A DNA stretch of 47,261 bases, taken from the NCBI GenBank assembly GCA_910588795.1, contig CAJURI010000013.1, positions 1-47,261 of the forward strand. The letters run 5' to 3'. Every line of letters begins with the position of its first letter. The first letter of the stretch is position 1. The position numbers and the translations under genes are program-made. The stretch is from an uncultured Duncaniella sp. (GTDB lineage Bacteria; Bacteroidota; Bacteroidia; Bacteroidales; Muribaculaceae). Below, in pieces: positions 1 to 8,752 of this stretch. The notes below the pieces were generated by a model that was given only the letters and a program-made list of their open reading frames with translations, was not told where the DNA came from and made no database searches.

Positions 1-37
1 TGTTATCCCTAATATTTCAACTAAATTACCAAAGAAC

Positions 38-1207
38 ATGGAAACAAAACTACATACAGAATGGACAGTTGCAGATATATGCGACGGATTTGTCTATAAC
101 GAATATGAAGCCAAAGGACTTTTCGGTATGGGTGGATGCCTTACAATTCAGCCGGAGTATCAACGTAACTATATCTATGCCGATGGCAAGCGCGATGTAG
201 CGGTGATTGACTCTGTGCTTAAAGGTTATCCGCTCGGAGTGATTTATTTTGTCAAGACTGCCGACGGACGTTTTGAAGTACTTGACGGCCAGCAGCGCAT
301 TACATCTCTCGGACGCTTCTACAATGGTGCTGGAAAACTTAGTTGGAAAGATAATCAAGGGTTGCCTCAAAGTCTTGAAAGCCTACCTAAAGAGCTGCGT
401 GAAAAATTCATTAATGCAAAACTTCTAATATATGAATGTGAGGGTACCGAACAAGAAATAAAAGAATGGTTCCGCACTATCAATATCGCCGGAGTCCCAC
501 TCAACGACCAGGAATTGCTCAATGCTGTATATTCAGGACCTTTTGTCACTGCGGCAAAGGCAGAATTCAGCAATTCTCAGTCATCAAAAGTGCAAAAATG
601 GAGCGCATATATCAGCGGAGCGGTAAACCGACAGGACTTTCTCGCTACAGCTCTTGAATGGGTCAGCCGTGGCAAAGCCGAAGAATATATGCGCGACCAC
701 CGTTTCAGCTCCGACATCACGGAACTCGTTAATTATTTCAATTCCGTCATAGACTGGGCACGGGCGGTGTTTCCTCTCGTTGAAAATGAGATGCGTGGAC
801 TTCCGTGGGGCGAACTTTACGAGAAATATCATACACAGCCATATAACCCGGCTCATATGAAACAGCGGGTAGCGGAGCTTTATGCCGATCCGTATGTAAA
901 GAACCGACGCGGCGTGTTTGAATTTCTTTTAGATGGGGAGACCGACACGAAGCTTCTGGATATCCGCATCTTTGACGAAGCGACAAAACGAGCCGTATAT
1001 TCCCGCCAGACCGAACAGGCGAAAGCCGCCGGCAAGTCCAACTGTCCCTTCTGTGCCATAGGCCATGACGCCAACGCAAACAAGATATGGAAGTTGAACG
1101 AAATGGATGCCGACCATGTCACGGCATGGAGCAAAGGGGGCGCGACTGACATCTCAAACTGTCAGATGCTATGCAAGCACCACAATCGAGCTAAAGGCAA
1201 CCGTTGA
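38..1207 (+). CDS. DUF262 domain protein with C-terminal HNH nuclease
   Basis: This 389-residue protein joins an N-terminal DUF262 (ParB/Srx-like NTPase) domain to a C-terminal HNH domain. The DUF262 signature is visible as PEYQR near residue 39 and DGQQRIT at 83-89. The HNH part has CxxC at 336-339, DADH near 357-360 and a second Cys/His cluster (NCQMLCKHHN) near 374-383, which together form a zinc-stabilised beta-beta-alpha-metal fold. Proteins of this kind (GmrSD and relatives) are often nucleotide-dependent DNA nucleases in anti-phage or restriction roles. That role here is inference. It lies 43 bp upstream of a tyrosine recombinase on the same strand, so it is probably cargo of a mobile element. 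All expected nuclease ligands appear present. Confidence 0.85.
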   Translation: METKLHTEWTVADICDGFVYNEYEAKGLFGMGGCLTIQPEYQRNYIYADGKRDVAVIDSVLKGYPLGVIYFVKTADGRFEVLDGQQRITSLGRFYNGAGKLSWKDNQGLPQSLESLPKELREKFINAKLLIYECEGTEQEIKEWFRTINIAGVPLNDQELLNAVYSGPFVTAAKAEFSNSQSSKVQKWSAYISGAVNRQDFLATALEWVSRGKAEEYMRDHRFSSDITELVNYFNSVIDWARAVFPLVENEMRGLPWGELYEKYHTQPYNPAHMKQRVAELYADPYVKNRRGVFEFLLDGETDTKLLDIRIFDEATKRAVYSRQTEQAKAAGKSNCPFCAIGHDANANKIWKLNEMDADHVTAWSKGGATDISNCQMLCKHHNRAKGNR

Positions 1208-1250
1208 AATAAGACAGCGCATATCTTGTGAATAATAAAAAACACAAAGT

Positions 1251-2183
1251 ATGCACAACACATCGACTTTCCGCGAGATAGCGGAACTTTGGAAAGAAAA
1301 CAGGCGCAGCGTAGTCAAACACTCTACATACTGCACCTATGCTCTTATTCTAAAGACTCACCTCATGCCCGTTTTCACCGATTCCGTATCCATATCAGAG
1401 GCAGAAGTACAGCAATTTGCATTAGGTAAGCTTGAGACGGGGCTTAGCAAGAAAACTGTCCATGACATTATCGCCGTGCTTAAGTCCGTCGGACGTTTCG
1501 GGGCAAAGAGAGGAATGTTTGAGATGCCTTCGTGGGACATCAAATATCCCTCGGATACAGCCGCACGCATTTTGCCCGTGCTGTCATTACCCGACCACAA
1601 AAAACTGCTGAACGCGATTGCATCCGCTCCGACACTACAGAATATAGGGATAATGATTGCTCTGTGCTGCGGCCTGCGCATAGGCGAAGTGTGTGCCCTT
1701 CAATGGAAGAATGTGGATATGGCACACCGTATTATTACAATATCGGGCACTACAGGACGGATCTACAATTGCGACCTGATGGCAACAGAACAATATATCT
1801 CCACGCCCAAGACCCGGAACTCTAACCGAGAAATACCTATTTCACCGCTTCTTTTCAAAGCGTTGAATGTGGTGAAGAAACTACAGAAAGTAGAAAAGTA
1901 TGTGGTCGGCGAAGGATCCAAAGCGAAAGAGCCTCGCACATACCGGGAGACTTTCAGCCGGATTCTCAAACGGCTTGGAATACCGTCAATCGTGTTCCAT
2001 GGATTGCGTCACACATTCGCTACCAGATGTATTGAAAGCGGATGCGACTATAAAACCGTAAGTGTAATACTCGGACACTCGAATGTTGCGACAACACTCA
2101 ACCTTTATGTACATCCAAATCTTGATCAGAAAAAACGCTGCATCTCCCGGATGAACAAATTTCTTCGGCTCGAATCTGATTAG
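1251..2183 (+). CDS. Tyrosine recombinase / site-specific integrase
   Basis: This 310-residue protein has the layout of a phage-type integrase: an N-terminal SAM-like core-binding domain (about residues 1-100) and a C-terminal catalytic domain. All six catalytic positions can be placed: R143 in GLRIGE, K187 in TPKTRN, H250 and R253 in HGLRH, H276 in LGHSN and Y286 in NLYVHP. It is therefore likely active in strand exchange, either for an integrative element or for an invertible or dispersed site. It starts 43 bp after the DUF262-HNH gene. The roughly 170 bp after it contain no clear att site that I could identify, and the element's other end is not visible in this window. Confidence 0.92.
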   Translation: MHNTSTFREIAELWKENRRSVVKHSTYCTYALILKTHLMPVFTDSVSISEAEVQQFALGKLETGLSKKTVHDIIAVLKSVGRFGAKRGMFEMPSWDIKYPSDTAARILPVLSLPDHKKLLNAIASAPTLQNIGIMIALCCGLRIGEVCALQWKNVDMAHRIITISGTTGRIYNCDLMATEQYISTPKTRNSNREIPISPLLFKALNVVKKLQKVEKYVVGEGSKAKEPRTYRETFSRILKRLGIPSIVFHGLRHTFATRCIESGCDYKTVSVILGHSNVATTLNLYVHPNLDQKKRCISRMNKFLRLESD

Positions 2184-2351
2184 CAACGCGGGAATTTTGG
2201 AAAAATTGGGACAATCAAAAATCGTCAACGACCGTTAAATATCCATAAAGTGCTTGCACCTGTTTTCCTCCAATTACCCACGTAAAGTTTTGGAGAACGT
2301 AATCCTTGGCTTAAAAAATTTCTGATAACATTTCTCATCGCAGGATCAATA

Positions 2352-2666
2352 ATGCTTCTCAGTAAACTGTTTCCTGAAAGCAAAGTTGAAAATGGAAGAT
2401 TAACCGAGGCTGCCCATACAGAAGCTGTTATGGCTATTAAATCTCAAATAAGTAATCCATCAAGTTATGAAGGTGGAAGTTGGAATGACGCAGTATGGGA
2501 TTCAAATTCCCAGATGGAACGTTATGTGCTAAAGCACAATTTCACTTGTAAAAACAGATTTGGTGAGCGAGTGCGTTATATTGCGACTGCCAATGTTGAC
2601 AGCATTAGGGACTATTATATTGAAAATGGGTTATTCGACAAGAGTGTGACACAGCCCCTTTTTTGA
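2352..2666 (+). CDS. Small hypothetical membrane-anchored protein, probably 5'-truncated
   Basis: I do not recognise a named family. The 104-residue reading from ATG 2352 can be extended upstream in frame to about 2286, just after a stop at 2283-2285. The extension encodes a basic stretch and a hydrophobic run (WLKKFLITFLIAGSIMLLS) typical of a signal anchor, but it contains no ATG. The soluble part has NPSSYEGGSW and a later KNRFGERVRY, a pattern like small Bacteroidetes exported proteins that carry a DP-SYE motif and a K-N-FG motif (from memory, low certainty). The missing start next to an integrase suggests a gene cut by recombination, or one using a rare start. Confidence 0.5.
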   Translation: MLLSKLFPESKVENGRLTEAAHTEAVMAIKSQISNPSSYEGGSWNDAVWDSNSQMERYVLKHNFTCKNRFGERVRYIATANVDSIRDYYIENGLFDKSVTQPLF

Positions 2667-2728
2667 AATTATTATGACAAGCCACATATAAATCCATTGT
2701 CAACATAGATCTGTTTGGCATTTTTGAG

Positions 2729-2736
2729 TAATTTTG
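2729..2736 (+). promoter_or_regulatory. Bacteroidetes -7 box upstream of ogt
   Basis: TAATTTTG fits the TAnnTTTG -7 consensus. I see no good TTTG at the expected -33 position. Transcription from here would give a leader of roughly 75 nt before the ogt start. That leader holds a 26-codon open reading frame (ATG 2758 to stop 2838) which overlaps the ogt start. Confidence 0.55.
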
Positions 2737-2819
2737 CATCTATCAGGTCCAATATCAATGAAAAGCCCCACAGGCATTCATAGGATTAAGGTGATGAAAC
2801 ATATGGAAAAAAGAAACAT

Positions 2820-3335
2820 ATGGGAGAAAAGAACATAATAATAGTCCGGAAATACCACTCGCCATGCGGAGAACTTACACTCGGCTCCTTTGGAGAGGAA
2901 TTATGCCTGTGCGACTGGCAGTCAGGACGACACCGCAGCCGGACTATCGGTCGGCTGCAACGCATGCTTGATACCGAATTAGAAGACGGCAACTCACGGG
3001 TGATCGACATGGCGGCGTCACAGCTTGATGAATACTTCGCCGGCGCAAGAAGGACATTCGACATCCCGTTGCTTTTCTCAGGCACGGAATTTCAGAGGAC
3101 TGTGTGGCATGAACTGCTTAAAATCCCCTACGGCACAACTGTATCCTACGGCACAATAGCCCGAAACATCGCCATGCCGAAAGCCGTACGTGCCGTAGCC
3201 AATGCAAACGGAGCCAACCCCATATCGATCTTTGCCCCCTGCCATCGAGTGATAGGGAGCGACAACTCACTGACAGGCTATGGGGGAGGATTGGAGGTAA
3301 AGGAGTTTCTGCTGAGACTTGAGAATGCATTTTGA
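2820..3335 (+). CDS. ogt: Methylated-DNA--protein-cysteine methyltransferase
   Basis: This is a suicide DNA-repair enzyme that transfers alkyl groups from O6-alkylguanine (and O4-alkylthymine) to its own cysteine. At 171 residues it has the normal Ogt length. The C-terminal DNA-binding/active-site domain is clear: FQRTVWHELLKIPYG at about 91-105, the arginine-finger helix around KAVRAVANANG at 121-131, and the active-site PCHRVIG with Cys141. The final helix carries GYGGGLEVKEFLLRLE. The start at 2820 is preceded by A-rich sequence. Another ATG at 2758 is in a different frame. It stands alone, with its own -7 box upstream. Confidence 0.95.
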   Translation: MGEKNIIIVRKYHSPCGELTLGSFGEELCLCDWQSGRHRSRTIGRLQRMLDTELEDGNSRVIDMAASQLDEYFAGARRTFDIPLLFSGTEFQRTVWHELLKIPYGTTVSYGTIARNIAMPKAVRAVANANGANPISIFAPCHRVIGSDNSLTGYGGGLEVKEFLLRLENAF

Positions 3336-3401
3336 AAATGTACTGTGAACATTTTGCTATTAAAAAGTATTAATCAAGAGTGCAATCTTACAAGGTTTTT
3401 G

Positions 3402-3409
3402 TATCTTTG
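3402..3409 (+). promoter_or_regulatory. Bacteroidetes -7 box for the rhomboid operon
   Basis: TATCTTTG matches TAnnTTTG. It lies inside the longer open reading frame that opens at a GTG at 3380. This places the likely transcription start near 3416 and argues that the first rhomboid gene begins at ATG 3458. No convincing -33 TTTG is visible. Confidence 0.65.
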
Positions 3410-3457
3410 CCTTTCAAAGTCATCACGCAAATTAACAACAATACTCACAACACATAT

Positions 3458-4222
3458 ATGAACTCTCGAGGCTCAATATTCGGGAACATGCCCCCGGTAA
3501 CCAAAAACCTCATAATCATCAATCTCATAGTGTGGCTGGCCATGATAGTGCTGCCGGGACGCATAGGCGGCAGCCTTGAAGAATTCGGCGGACTGCACTA
3601 TTTCAAAGCCACCGGCTTCAATCCCGTTCAGCTGGTCACATACATGTTCATGCATTCCACAGGCAATTTCGCCCATATATTATTCAATATGTTCACCCTG
3701 TGGATGTTCGGCATGACACTTGAACGCACATTCGGGAGCGCGCGGTTCCTCTTCTATTACATGTCATGCGGAATCGGCGCAGGACTCATACAGGAACTTG
3801 CCTGGATGCTCACATGGGAGAACACCCTCACCCCCATCATTGCCAATGCAATGCATATCGATTTTCCTGAAGCACGCGAGATACTCCAGTCTCCTGCCGC
3901 ACAGGGACAAGTGTCACAGTGGCTCAACATATTTGTCACCATCGGAGCCTCAGGAGCCATCTACGGAGTCCTGCTTGCTTTCGGTATGATGTACCCGAAT
4001 GCCCCGATCTACCTTTTCTTTGTGCCTGTACCCATAAAAGCCAAATGGATGGTGACAGGGATGATAGCCCTTGAACTGCTGATAGGGCTAAGCGAAGCGG
4101 CCGGAAAAAGTGACGGCATAGCCCACTTCGCGCATCTCGGAGGCATGATATTCGGATTCCTCATCATATATTACTGGAAGAAAAAAGGCACCTTCGGAGG
4201 GGGCGGATATGGCGGTTATTGA
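3458..4222 (+). CDS. Rhomboid family intramembrane serine protease
   Basis: From ATG 3458 this is a 254-residue polytopic membrane protein of the rhomboid family, which cleaves substrates within the membrane. The catalytic dyad is visible: Ser165 in GASGAIYG and His226 in AHFAHLGG. The oxyanion/structural motif HILFN (about 73-77) sits in the second membrane helix. The start was chosen because a promoter -7 box lies upstream at 3402-3409, inside the 26-codon extension that begins with GTG at 3380. The C-terminus is a short cytoplasmic glycine-rich tail. Its last 14 bp overlap the next rhomboid gene, so the two are translationally coupled. The substrate is unknown. Confidence 0.93.
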   Translation: MNSRGSIFGNMPPVTKNLIIINLIVWLAMIVLPGRIGGSLEEFGGLHYFKATGFNPVQLVTYMFMHSTGNFAHILFNMFTLWMFGMTLERTFGSARFLFYYMSCGIGAGLIQELAWMLTWENTLTPIIANAMHIDFPEAREILQSPAAQGQVSQWLNIFVTIGASGAIYGVLLAFGMMYPNAPIYLFFVPVPIKAKWMVTGMIALELLIGLSEAAGKSDGIAHFAHLGGMIFGFLIIYYWKKKGTFGGGGYGGY

Positions 4223-5162
4223 TGACATGCGCGCAGGATTCGCACGCTCATCCACCCTCATGAAGATCGTGTGGGTCAACATCGGCATATTCGTGCTTTT
4301 GCGCATAGCCGCAATCGTGTGCGTATTCTCAGGCAAGCCCGACACCATCAACCTCATTCTGTCGCAGGTTGAACTGCCGTCATCCGTAAGCACCCTGCTC
4401 ACCCGTCCGTGGACCCTCCTGACATACATGTTTGCGCAGTACGATCTGCTGCACATCGTATTCAATATGCTATGGCTCTACTGGTTCGGGACTATGTTCC
4501 GAATGGTGTGCAATTCCCGTCAGCTGCTTGTGCTGTATCTCTATGGCGGTCTTGCGGGAGGCATGCTCTTTATTGCAGGCTGCAACACCCTCCCGCTCTT
4601 CCACGGCAATCAATATGGCTCTCTGATAGGCTCCTCGGCAGCCGTGATAGCCATAGTCACCGCAGTTGCAATACTTATGCCGCATTTCAAGATGCATATG
4701 CTGTTCATCGGAGCCGTATCCGTAAAATGGATAGCCATAGCCACCATAGTCCTTGTGCTCATAGGAGTGACCGGAAGCAATGCCGGAGGTGAGATAGCCC
4801 ACCTCGGAGGTGTGCTCACCGGCGCGCTTTTCGCCATACGGCTCAAGAAAGGGAGCGACATAACAGCACCTTTAGCCGCTATATTCGACCGTGCCTCACG
4901 GCACACCAAAAGAGTATCAGGCCCCCGAAGCGGCAACACTGCTTCATATTCACCCCACGAAAATGCAGCGTCCACAACAGGCCGCCAACACGCATCGTCC
5001 GTAACAGCCCGCCCATCGGCATCCCAATCACCCTCCGGGCTATCACCTGACGAACGCAAAGAACTCGACACGATACTTGACAAAATAAAAAAGTCAGGCT
5101 ACTCAGCACTCACTCCGGATGAACGGGACCGTCTGTTCAACGTAAGCCGGAAAATAAAATAA
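4209..5162 (+). CDS. Second rhomboid family protease, with C-terminal tail domain
   Basis: This 317-residue rhomboid paralogue overlaps the preceding gene by 14 bp. Membrane helices span roughly residues 18-210. The HIVFN motif (about 82-86), a Ser at 143 in LIGSSAAV, and His198 in EIAHLGG support an active dyad, although the usual GxSG is GSSA here. After the membrane domain come about 70 polar, Ser/Pro-rich linker residues. A helical tail follows (LSPDERKELDTILDKIKKSG onward, about 275-317) that resembles the DUF6576-type tail found on Bacteroidetes rhomboids. The pair probably forms a hetero-complex or has split substrates (inference). Confidence 0.9.
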   Translation: MAVIDDMRAGFARSSTLMKIVWVNIGIFVLLRIAAIVCVFSGKPDTINLILSQVELPSSVSTLLTRPWTLLTYMFAQYDLLHIVFNMLWLYWFGTMFRMVCNSRQLLVLYLYGGLAGGMLFIAGCNTLPLFHGNQYGSLIGSSAAVIAIVTAVAILMPHFKMHMLFIGAVSVKWIAIATIVLVLIGVTGSNAGGEIAHLGGVLTGALFAIRLKKGSDITAPLAAIFDRASRHTKRVSGPRSGNTASYSPHENAASTTGRQHASSVTARPSASQSPSGLSPDERKELDTILDKIKKSGYSALTPDERDRLFNVSRKIK

Positions 5163-5220
5163 ACCGAGACAATCTCCACTGTATCCCATACCGGACAGCC
5201 ACTCACACATACCCGACGGA

Positions 5221-6450
5221 ATGCAAGATTCACTGTTTCACCGACTGATCGGCCGCCCCGCACGTGCGACACTCATCACCATACTTCTGGTGGTGAACAT
5301 CATCGTCGCCGTAGCCACGCTGATATCGGCCTACGGAGGGATCGTGAACCCCGCCCACACTGTGATACCGGCACTTCTAAGCATGATGCTTCCGATATTC
5401 CTTATAGCAGGCATAGCCACAGCAGGGCTTGACCTGCTGGTCCGTAAACCACTCATGGCGATAATCATAGCCCTGTCATGGATAGCATCTGCCCCATCCC
5501 TGCTGTCGTATTCACCGATGCACCCTTTCTCAAGCAGTCTAAGTCCTGAAGAGGAGGGCCGATCATTCAGATTGCTCACATGGAACGCCCTGCATTTCTG
5601 GGACTTCCGAGGCAATGTGCCCGGGCTCACATCCAATGCATCGATCGGCTACATACTTGACACTGACGCGGATATTGTAAACCTGCAGGAAGTAGAGGCC
5701 ATACAGGAGTCCCCCATGTGGCACATCACCCCCGAACAGGTCAAGAGCCTGAAAGAACGTTACCCCTATCGCGTGGTGAATGTCAACAACGAGCTGACAG
5801 TGCTGTCGAAATATCCGGTGGAGTATGTAGACATCGACATGCCTTATCCGATGGGGATACGCATGGCACTGTTCAGATTCGACATCAAGGGTGACACAAT
5901 CAACATGTTCAACGTGCATCTCGAATCCATAGGTCTGAACATGGCCGACAAAGAGCTATATCAGGGCCTGTTTGACAAAGCACCCGGGAGTGAACGGGCC
6001 ATACGCAAAGAGCTGTCTGACGTAAAGCACCAGCTTGTGAGCAAAATCGCCACAGCATCCAAGAAGCGGACAGAACAGGCAAGATTCATCCGCCGTACCA
6101 TCGATTCGATCGGCGGCAATTTCATCGTGGCGGGAGATTTCAACGACATCCAGGGGAGCTATGCCGTACGCACCATACTCGGAAAGGGAGACATGCGCGA
6201 CGCATATGCCAAAAACGCCTTCGGTCCCGCCATAACTTATCATGGCAACCGGTTCTATTTCCGCATAGACCACGTGCTATACCGAGGCGACATGGAAGCC
6301 CGTAAGATAAAGCGCGGAGACATCCCGTCGAGCGACCATTATCCTCTCACGACGACATTCCTCCTGAACAGTAATAAAGACCGGCACCCGGACTCAGAAA
6401 CAGCCCGGAGCCAGGACGGAACGACGGACCACCATAAGAATCAACCTTAA
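5221..6450 (+). CDS. Membrane-anchored endonuclease/exonuclease/phosphatase family protein
   Basis: This 409-residue protein begins with three hydrophobic segments (about 15-36, 48-70 and 77-95). An EEP-fold metal-dependent hydrolase domain follows, placed outside the cytoplasm. The active-site series is present: WNALHF (121-126), LQEVE with Glu157, NVHLES (231-236), GDFND with Asp306 and Asn308, and SDHYP with Asp372 and His373. Such enzymes cleave phosphodiester or phosphomonoester bonds in nucleic acids, phosphoinositides or sphingomyelin-like lipids. Sequence alone does not fix the substrate. It follows the rhomboid pair after 58 bp on the same strand and may share the transcript. A polar tail of about 25 residues ends the protein. 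Confidence 0.9.
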   Translation: MQDSLFHRLIGRPARATLITILLVVNIIVAVATLISAYGGIVNPAHTVIPALLSMMLPIFLIAGIATAGLDLLVRKPLMAIIIALSWIASAPSLLSYSPMHPFSSSLSPEEEGRSFRLLTWNALHFWDFRGNVPGLTSNASIGYILDTDADIVNLQEVEAIQESPMWHITPEQVKSLKERYPYRVVNVNNELTVLSKYPVEYVDIDMPYPMGIRMALFRFDIKGDTINMFNVHLESIGLNMADKELYQGLFDKAPGSERAIRKELSDVKHQLVSKIATASKKRTEQARFIRRTIDSIGGNFIVAGDFNDIQGSYAVRTILGKGDMRDAYAKNAFGPAITYHGNRFYFRIDHVLYRGDMEARKIKRGDIPSSDHYPLTTTFLLNSNKDRHPDSETARSQDGTTDHHKNQP

Positions 6451-6499
6451 TCAATAACCATAAATCATCACAAAAGATTTAATTAAAAAAACAACCATC

Positions 6500-8644
6500 A
6501 TGAAACCTGTAAAACTGGCAGCGCGTATCGCACTCTCCTTAGGGATCGCCGCCTCAGCAACAGCAATCACCATGACCACGACATCATGCAAAGAACAGCG
6601 TGCCAATCCGTTTATGGAGTCTTACGGCACGAAGTATGACATTCCACCTTTCGACAAGATACTCTACACCGACTATCTTCCCGCAGTGGAGAAGGGTATC
6701 GCCGACAGGAAAGCCGAGATCGAGGCTATCGCCGAGAATCCCGAAGAGCCGACCTTTGACAACACCATCATGGCAATGGAGAAGTCAGGAGAGCTCCTCA
6801 ACCGTGTGATGCGAGTGTTCGGCTCTCTTAACGAGGCCGACGGCACTCCCGAGATCCAGGAGCTTTCAGAGACAATCTTCCCGATGGTATCCTCGGCTTC
6901 GGACGAGATATCCATGAATCCGAAACTTTTCGCCCGTGTTAAATCGCTTTACGACCGTCGCGACAGCCTCGGGCTGGAGCCCTATCAGGTAAGAGCCATC
7001 GAGCTGTCCTATAAGGACTTCGTGCGCAACGGCGCACTTCTGTCGGAAGCCGACAAAACCCAGCTCATGGATATCAACAAGCAGCTGACTGACCTCTACC
7101 TGAAATTCAACAAGAATCTTCTTTCCGCCACCAATGAATTTGAGCTTGTCGTTGACAACGAGGCCGACCTTGCCGGAATTCCGGCCGGAATCGTGTCCAC
7201 AGCAGCAGAAGAGGCCAAAGCCCGCGGCAAGGAGGGCAAGTGGGTGTTCACACTCCATGCGCCTTCACGCCTTCCGGTGCTGAAGTATGCCGACTCGCGC
7301 GACATCCGCGAGAAGATGTACAACGGCTATATCAATCTTGCATCGGCAGCTCCCTATGACAACCGCCCCATAATCGGCGAGATAGTCAAGCTCCGCGACC
7401 GCAAGGCCGGCATTCTCGGATACAAGGATTTCGCATCGTACATGACCGACAAAGTCATGGCAAAGACACCCGAGGCCGCCAATGAACTTCTCATGAAGAT
7501 ATGGACTCCGGCAGTAAAGCGTGCCAACGAGGAAGTTGCCGAAATGACCGAATATGCCAAGGCCGAGGGCAACGACATCACCATCAAGCCTTGGGACTAT
7601 TACTATTACGCTGAAAAGGTAAGAGCCAAGAAGTACAATCTTGACGAGAACGAAGTGAGCGCGTATTTCGCACTTGACAACGTCCGAAAGGGTATATTCA
7701 CGCTTGCAGAGAAACTCTACGGCGTTAAGTTCACCGAGATGCCCGACGCTCCCAAATACAATCCGGAAGTGACCGTATATGATGTGACCGACATCAAGAG
7801 CGGCGATCATGTGGCAGTGTTCATGACCGACTATTTCCCGCGCGCCACCAAGCGTCAGGGCGCATGGATGGATGAGATGAAGGGATCGTTCGTCGATCCG
7901 GACGGCACAGTGGAGCGTCCTATCATCTACAATGTGGGCAACTTCACCCGTCCGACAGGCGACACCCCCGCTCTCCTCACCCTTGACGAGGTCGAGACAA
8001 TGTTCCACGAGTTCGGTCACGGGCTTCACGGCATGCTCAGCCGCGCCAAGCTCCGTTCGCAGTCAGGCACCAATGTTGACCGCGACTTTGTTGAGCTCCC
8101 CTCACAGATCACCGAGCACTGGGCCATGGAGCCGGAACTGCTTAAGGATTTCGCATTCCATTACAAGACCGGAGAGGTAATACCTAACGAACTTGTAGAA
8201 AAGCTTCAGGCCGCATCGACCCACAATCAGGGCTTCACCACTACCGAACTTGCCGGCGCATCGCTTCTTGACCTTGCCTGGGGCGCATACAAGCCTGCCG
8301 AAGGTGAGACCATCGATGTGGATGCATTCGAGAAGCAGGTTGCCGAGAAACTCGGAATGCCTTCGGAGATCGCTTACCGTTACCGCTCGCCCTACTTCAA
8401 GCATGTGTTCGGCAGCGACGGCTATGCTTCAGGATATTACACCTATCTCTGGGCCGAGGTGCTTGACACCGACGGCTTCGAGCTGTTCTCCGAGAAGGGA
8501 ATCTTCGATCCTGAGACAGCACGCTCGTTCAAGGAGAATATCCTTGAGATGGGCGGCAGCGAGGATCCGATGGAACTTTATGTGAAGTTCCGCGGACATG
8601 AACCTTCGGTAGACGCTCTCCTGCGCAACCGCGGACTCATTTAA
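6500..8644 (+). CDS. dcp: M3 family zinc metallopeptidase lipoprotein (Dcp-like)
   Basis: This 714-residue oligopeptidase of the M3 (thimet/Dcp) family is a peptidyl-dipeptidase-like enzyme that trims short peptides. The zinc site is explicit: FHEFGHGLHG with His503, Glu504 and His507, followed by the downstream acidic ligand region DFVELPSQITEHW. Length matches the Dcp group. The N-terminus carries a signal peptide and a lipobox-like TTTSC with Cys30, so the protein is probably a periplasmic or outer-membrane lipoprotein rather than cytosolic. It is followed by a strong terminator and has only about 50 bp upstream to the EEP gene. The gene symbol is assigned by family and is less certain than the function. 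Confidence 0.93.
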   Translation: MKPVKLAARIALSLGIAASATAITMTTTSCKEQRANPFMESYGTKYDIPPFDKILYTDYLPAVEKGIADRKAEIEAIAENPEEPTFDNTIMAMEKSGELLNRVMRVFGSLNEADGTPEIQELSETIFPMVSSASDEISMNPKLFARVKSLYDRRDSLGLEPYQVRAIELSYKDFVRNGALLSEADKTQLMDINKQLTDLYLKFNKNLLSATNEFELVVDNEADLAGIPAGIVSTAAEEAKARGKEGKWVFTLHAPSRLPVLKYADSRDIREKMYNGYINLASAAPYDNRPIIGEIVKLRDRKAGILGYKDFASYMTDKVMAKTPEAANELLMKIWTPAVKRANEEVAEMTEYAKAEGNDITIKPWDYYYYAEKVRAKKYNLDENEVSAYFALDNVRKGIFTLAEKLYGVKFTEMPDAPKYNPEVTVYDVTDIKSGDHVAVFMTDYFPRATKRQGAWMDEMKGSFVDPDGTVERPIIYNVGNFTRPTGDTPALLTLDEVETMFHEFGHGLHGMLSRAKLRSQSGTNVDRDFVELPSQITEHWAMEPELLKDFAFHYKTGEVIPNELVEKLQAASTHNQGFTTTELAGASLLDLAWGAYKPAEGETIDVDAFEKQVAEKLGMPSEIAYRYRSPYFKHVFGSDGYASGYYTYLWAEVLDTDGFELFSEKGIFDPETARSFKENILEMGGSEDPMELYVKFRGHEPSVDALLRNRGLI

Positions 8645-8675
8645 TCACAAAACACACTCATTAAAATCTGATAAG

Positions 8676-8706
8676 GCATGGAGGGGGGACCGTACCCCCT
8701 CCATGC
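8676..8706 (+). terminator. Intrinsic terminator after the M3 peptidase gene
   Basis: A perfect 12-bp stem (GCATGGAGGGGG with its complement) encloses a 7-nt loop and is followed by TAATTTA. It lies 32 bp after the stop codon. It is GC-rich like the nearby hairpin repeats but has no GTAG foot, so I treat it as a separate structure. Confidence 0.85.
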
Positions 8707-8752
8707 TAATTTAGAGGGTGTTTCATATCACCATTTTAATAGACGATAAGAT

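Noticed and set aside
1251..2183. The integrase as the enzyme that placed the 9.5-14.2 kb island
   Set aside because: It is over 7 kb away across housekeeping genes and I see no shared att-like sequence, so the link would be speculation.
3380..3457. GTG start for the first rhomboid gene
   Set aside because: The extension contains the promoter -7 box at 3402-3409, so it cannot be part of the transcript's coding region.
7265..8029. 254-codon minus-strand reading inside the M3 peptidase gene
   Set aside because: It is antisense to the conserved metallopeptidase core, including its zinc site, and has no start context or neighbours of its own.
8676..8706. Terminator after the M3 peptidase as a ninth REP-like hairpin
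   Set aside because: Stem sequence and loop differ, and neither side has the GTAG tetranucleotide. It is better explained as a terminator.
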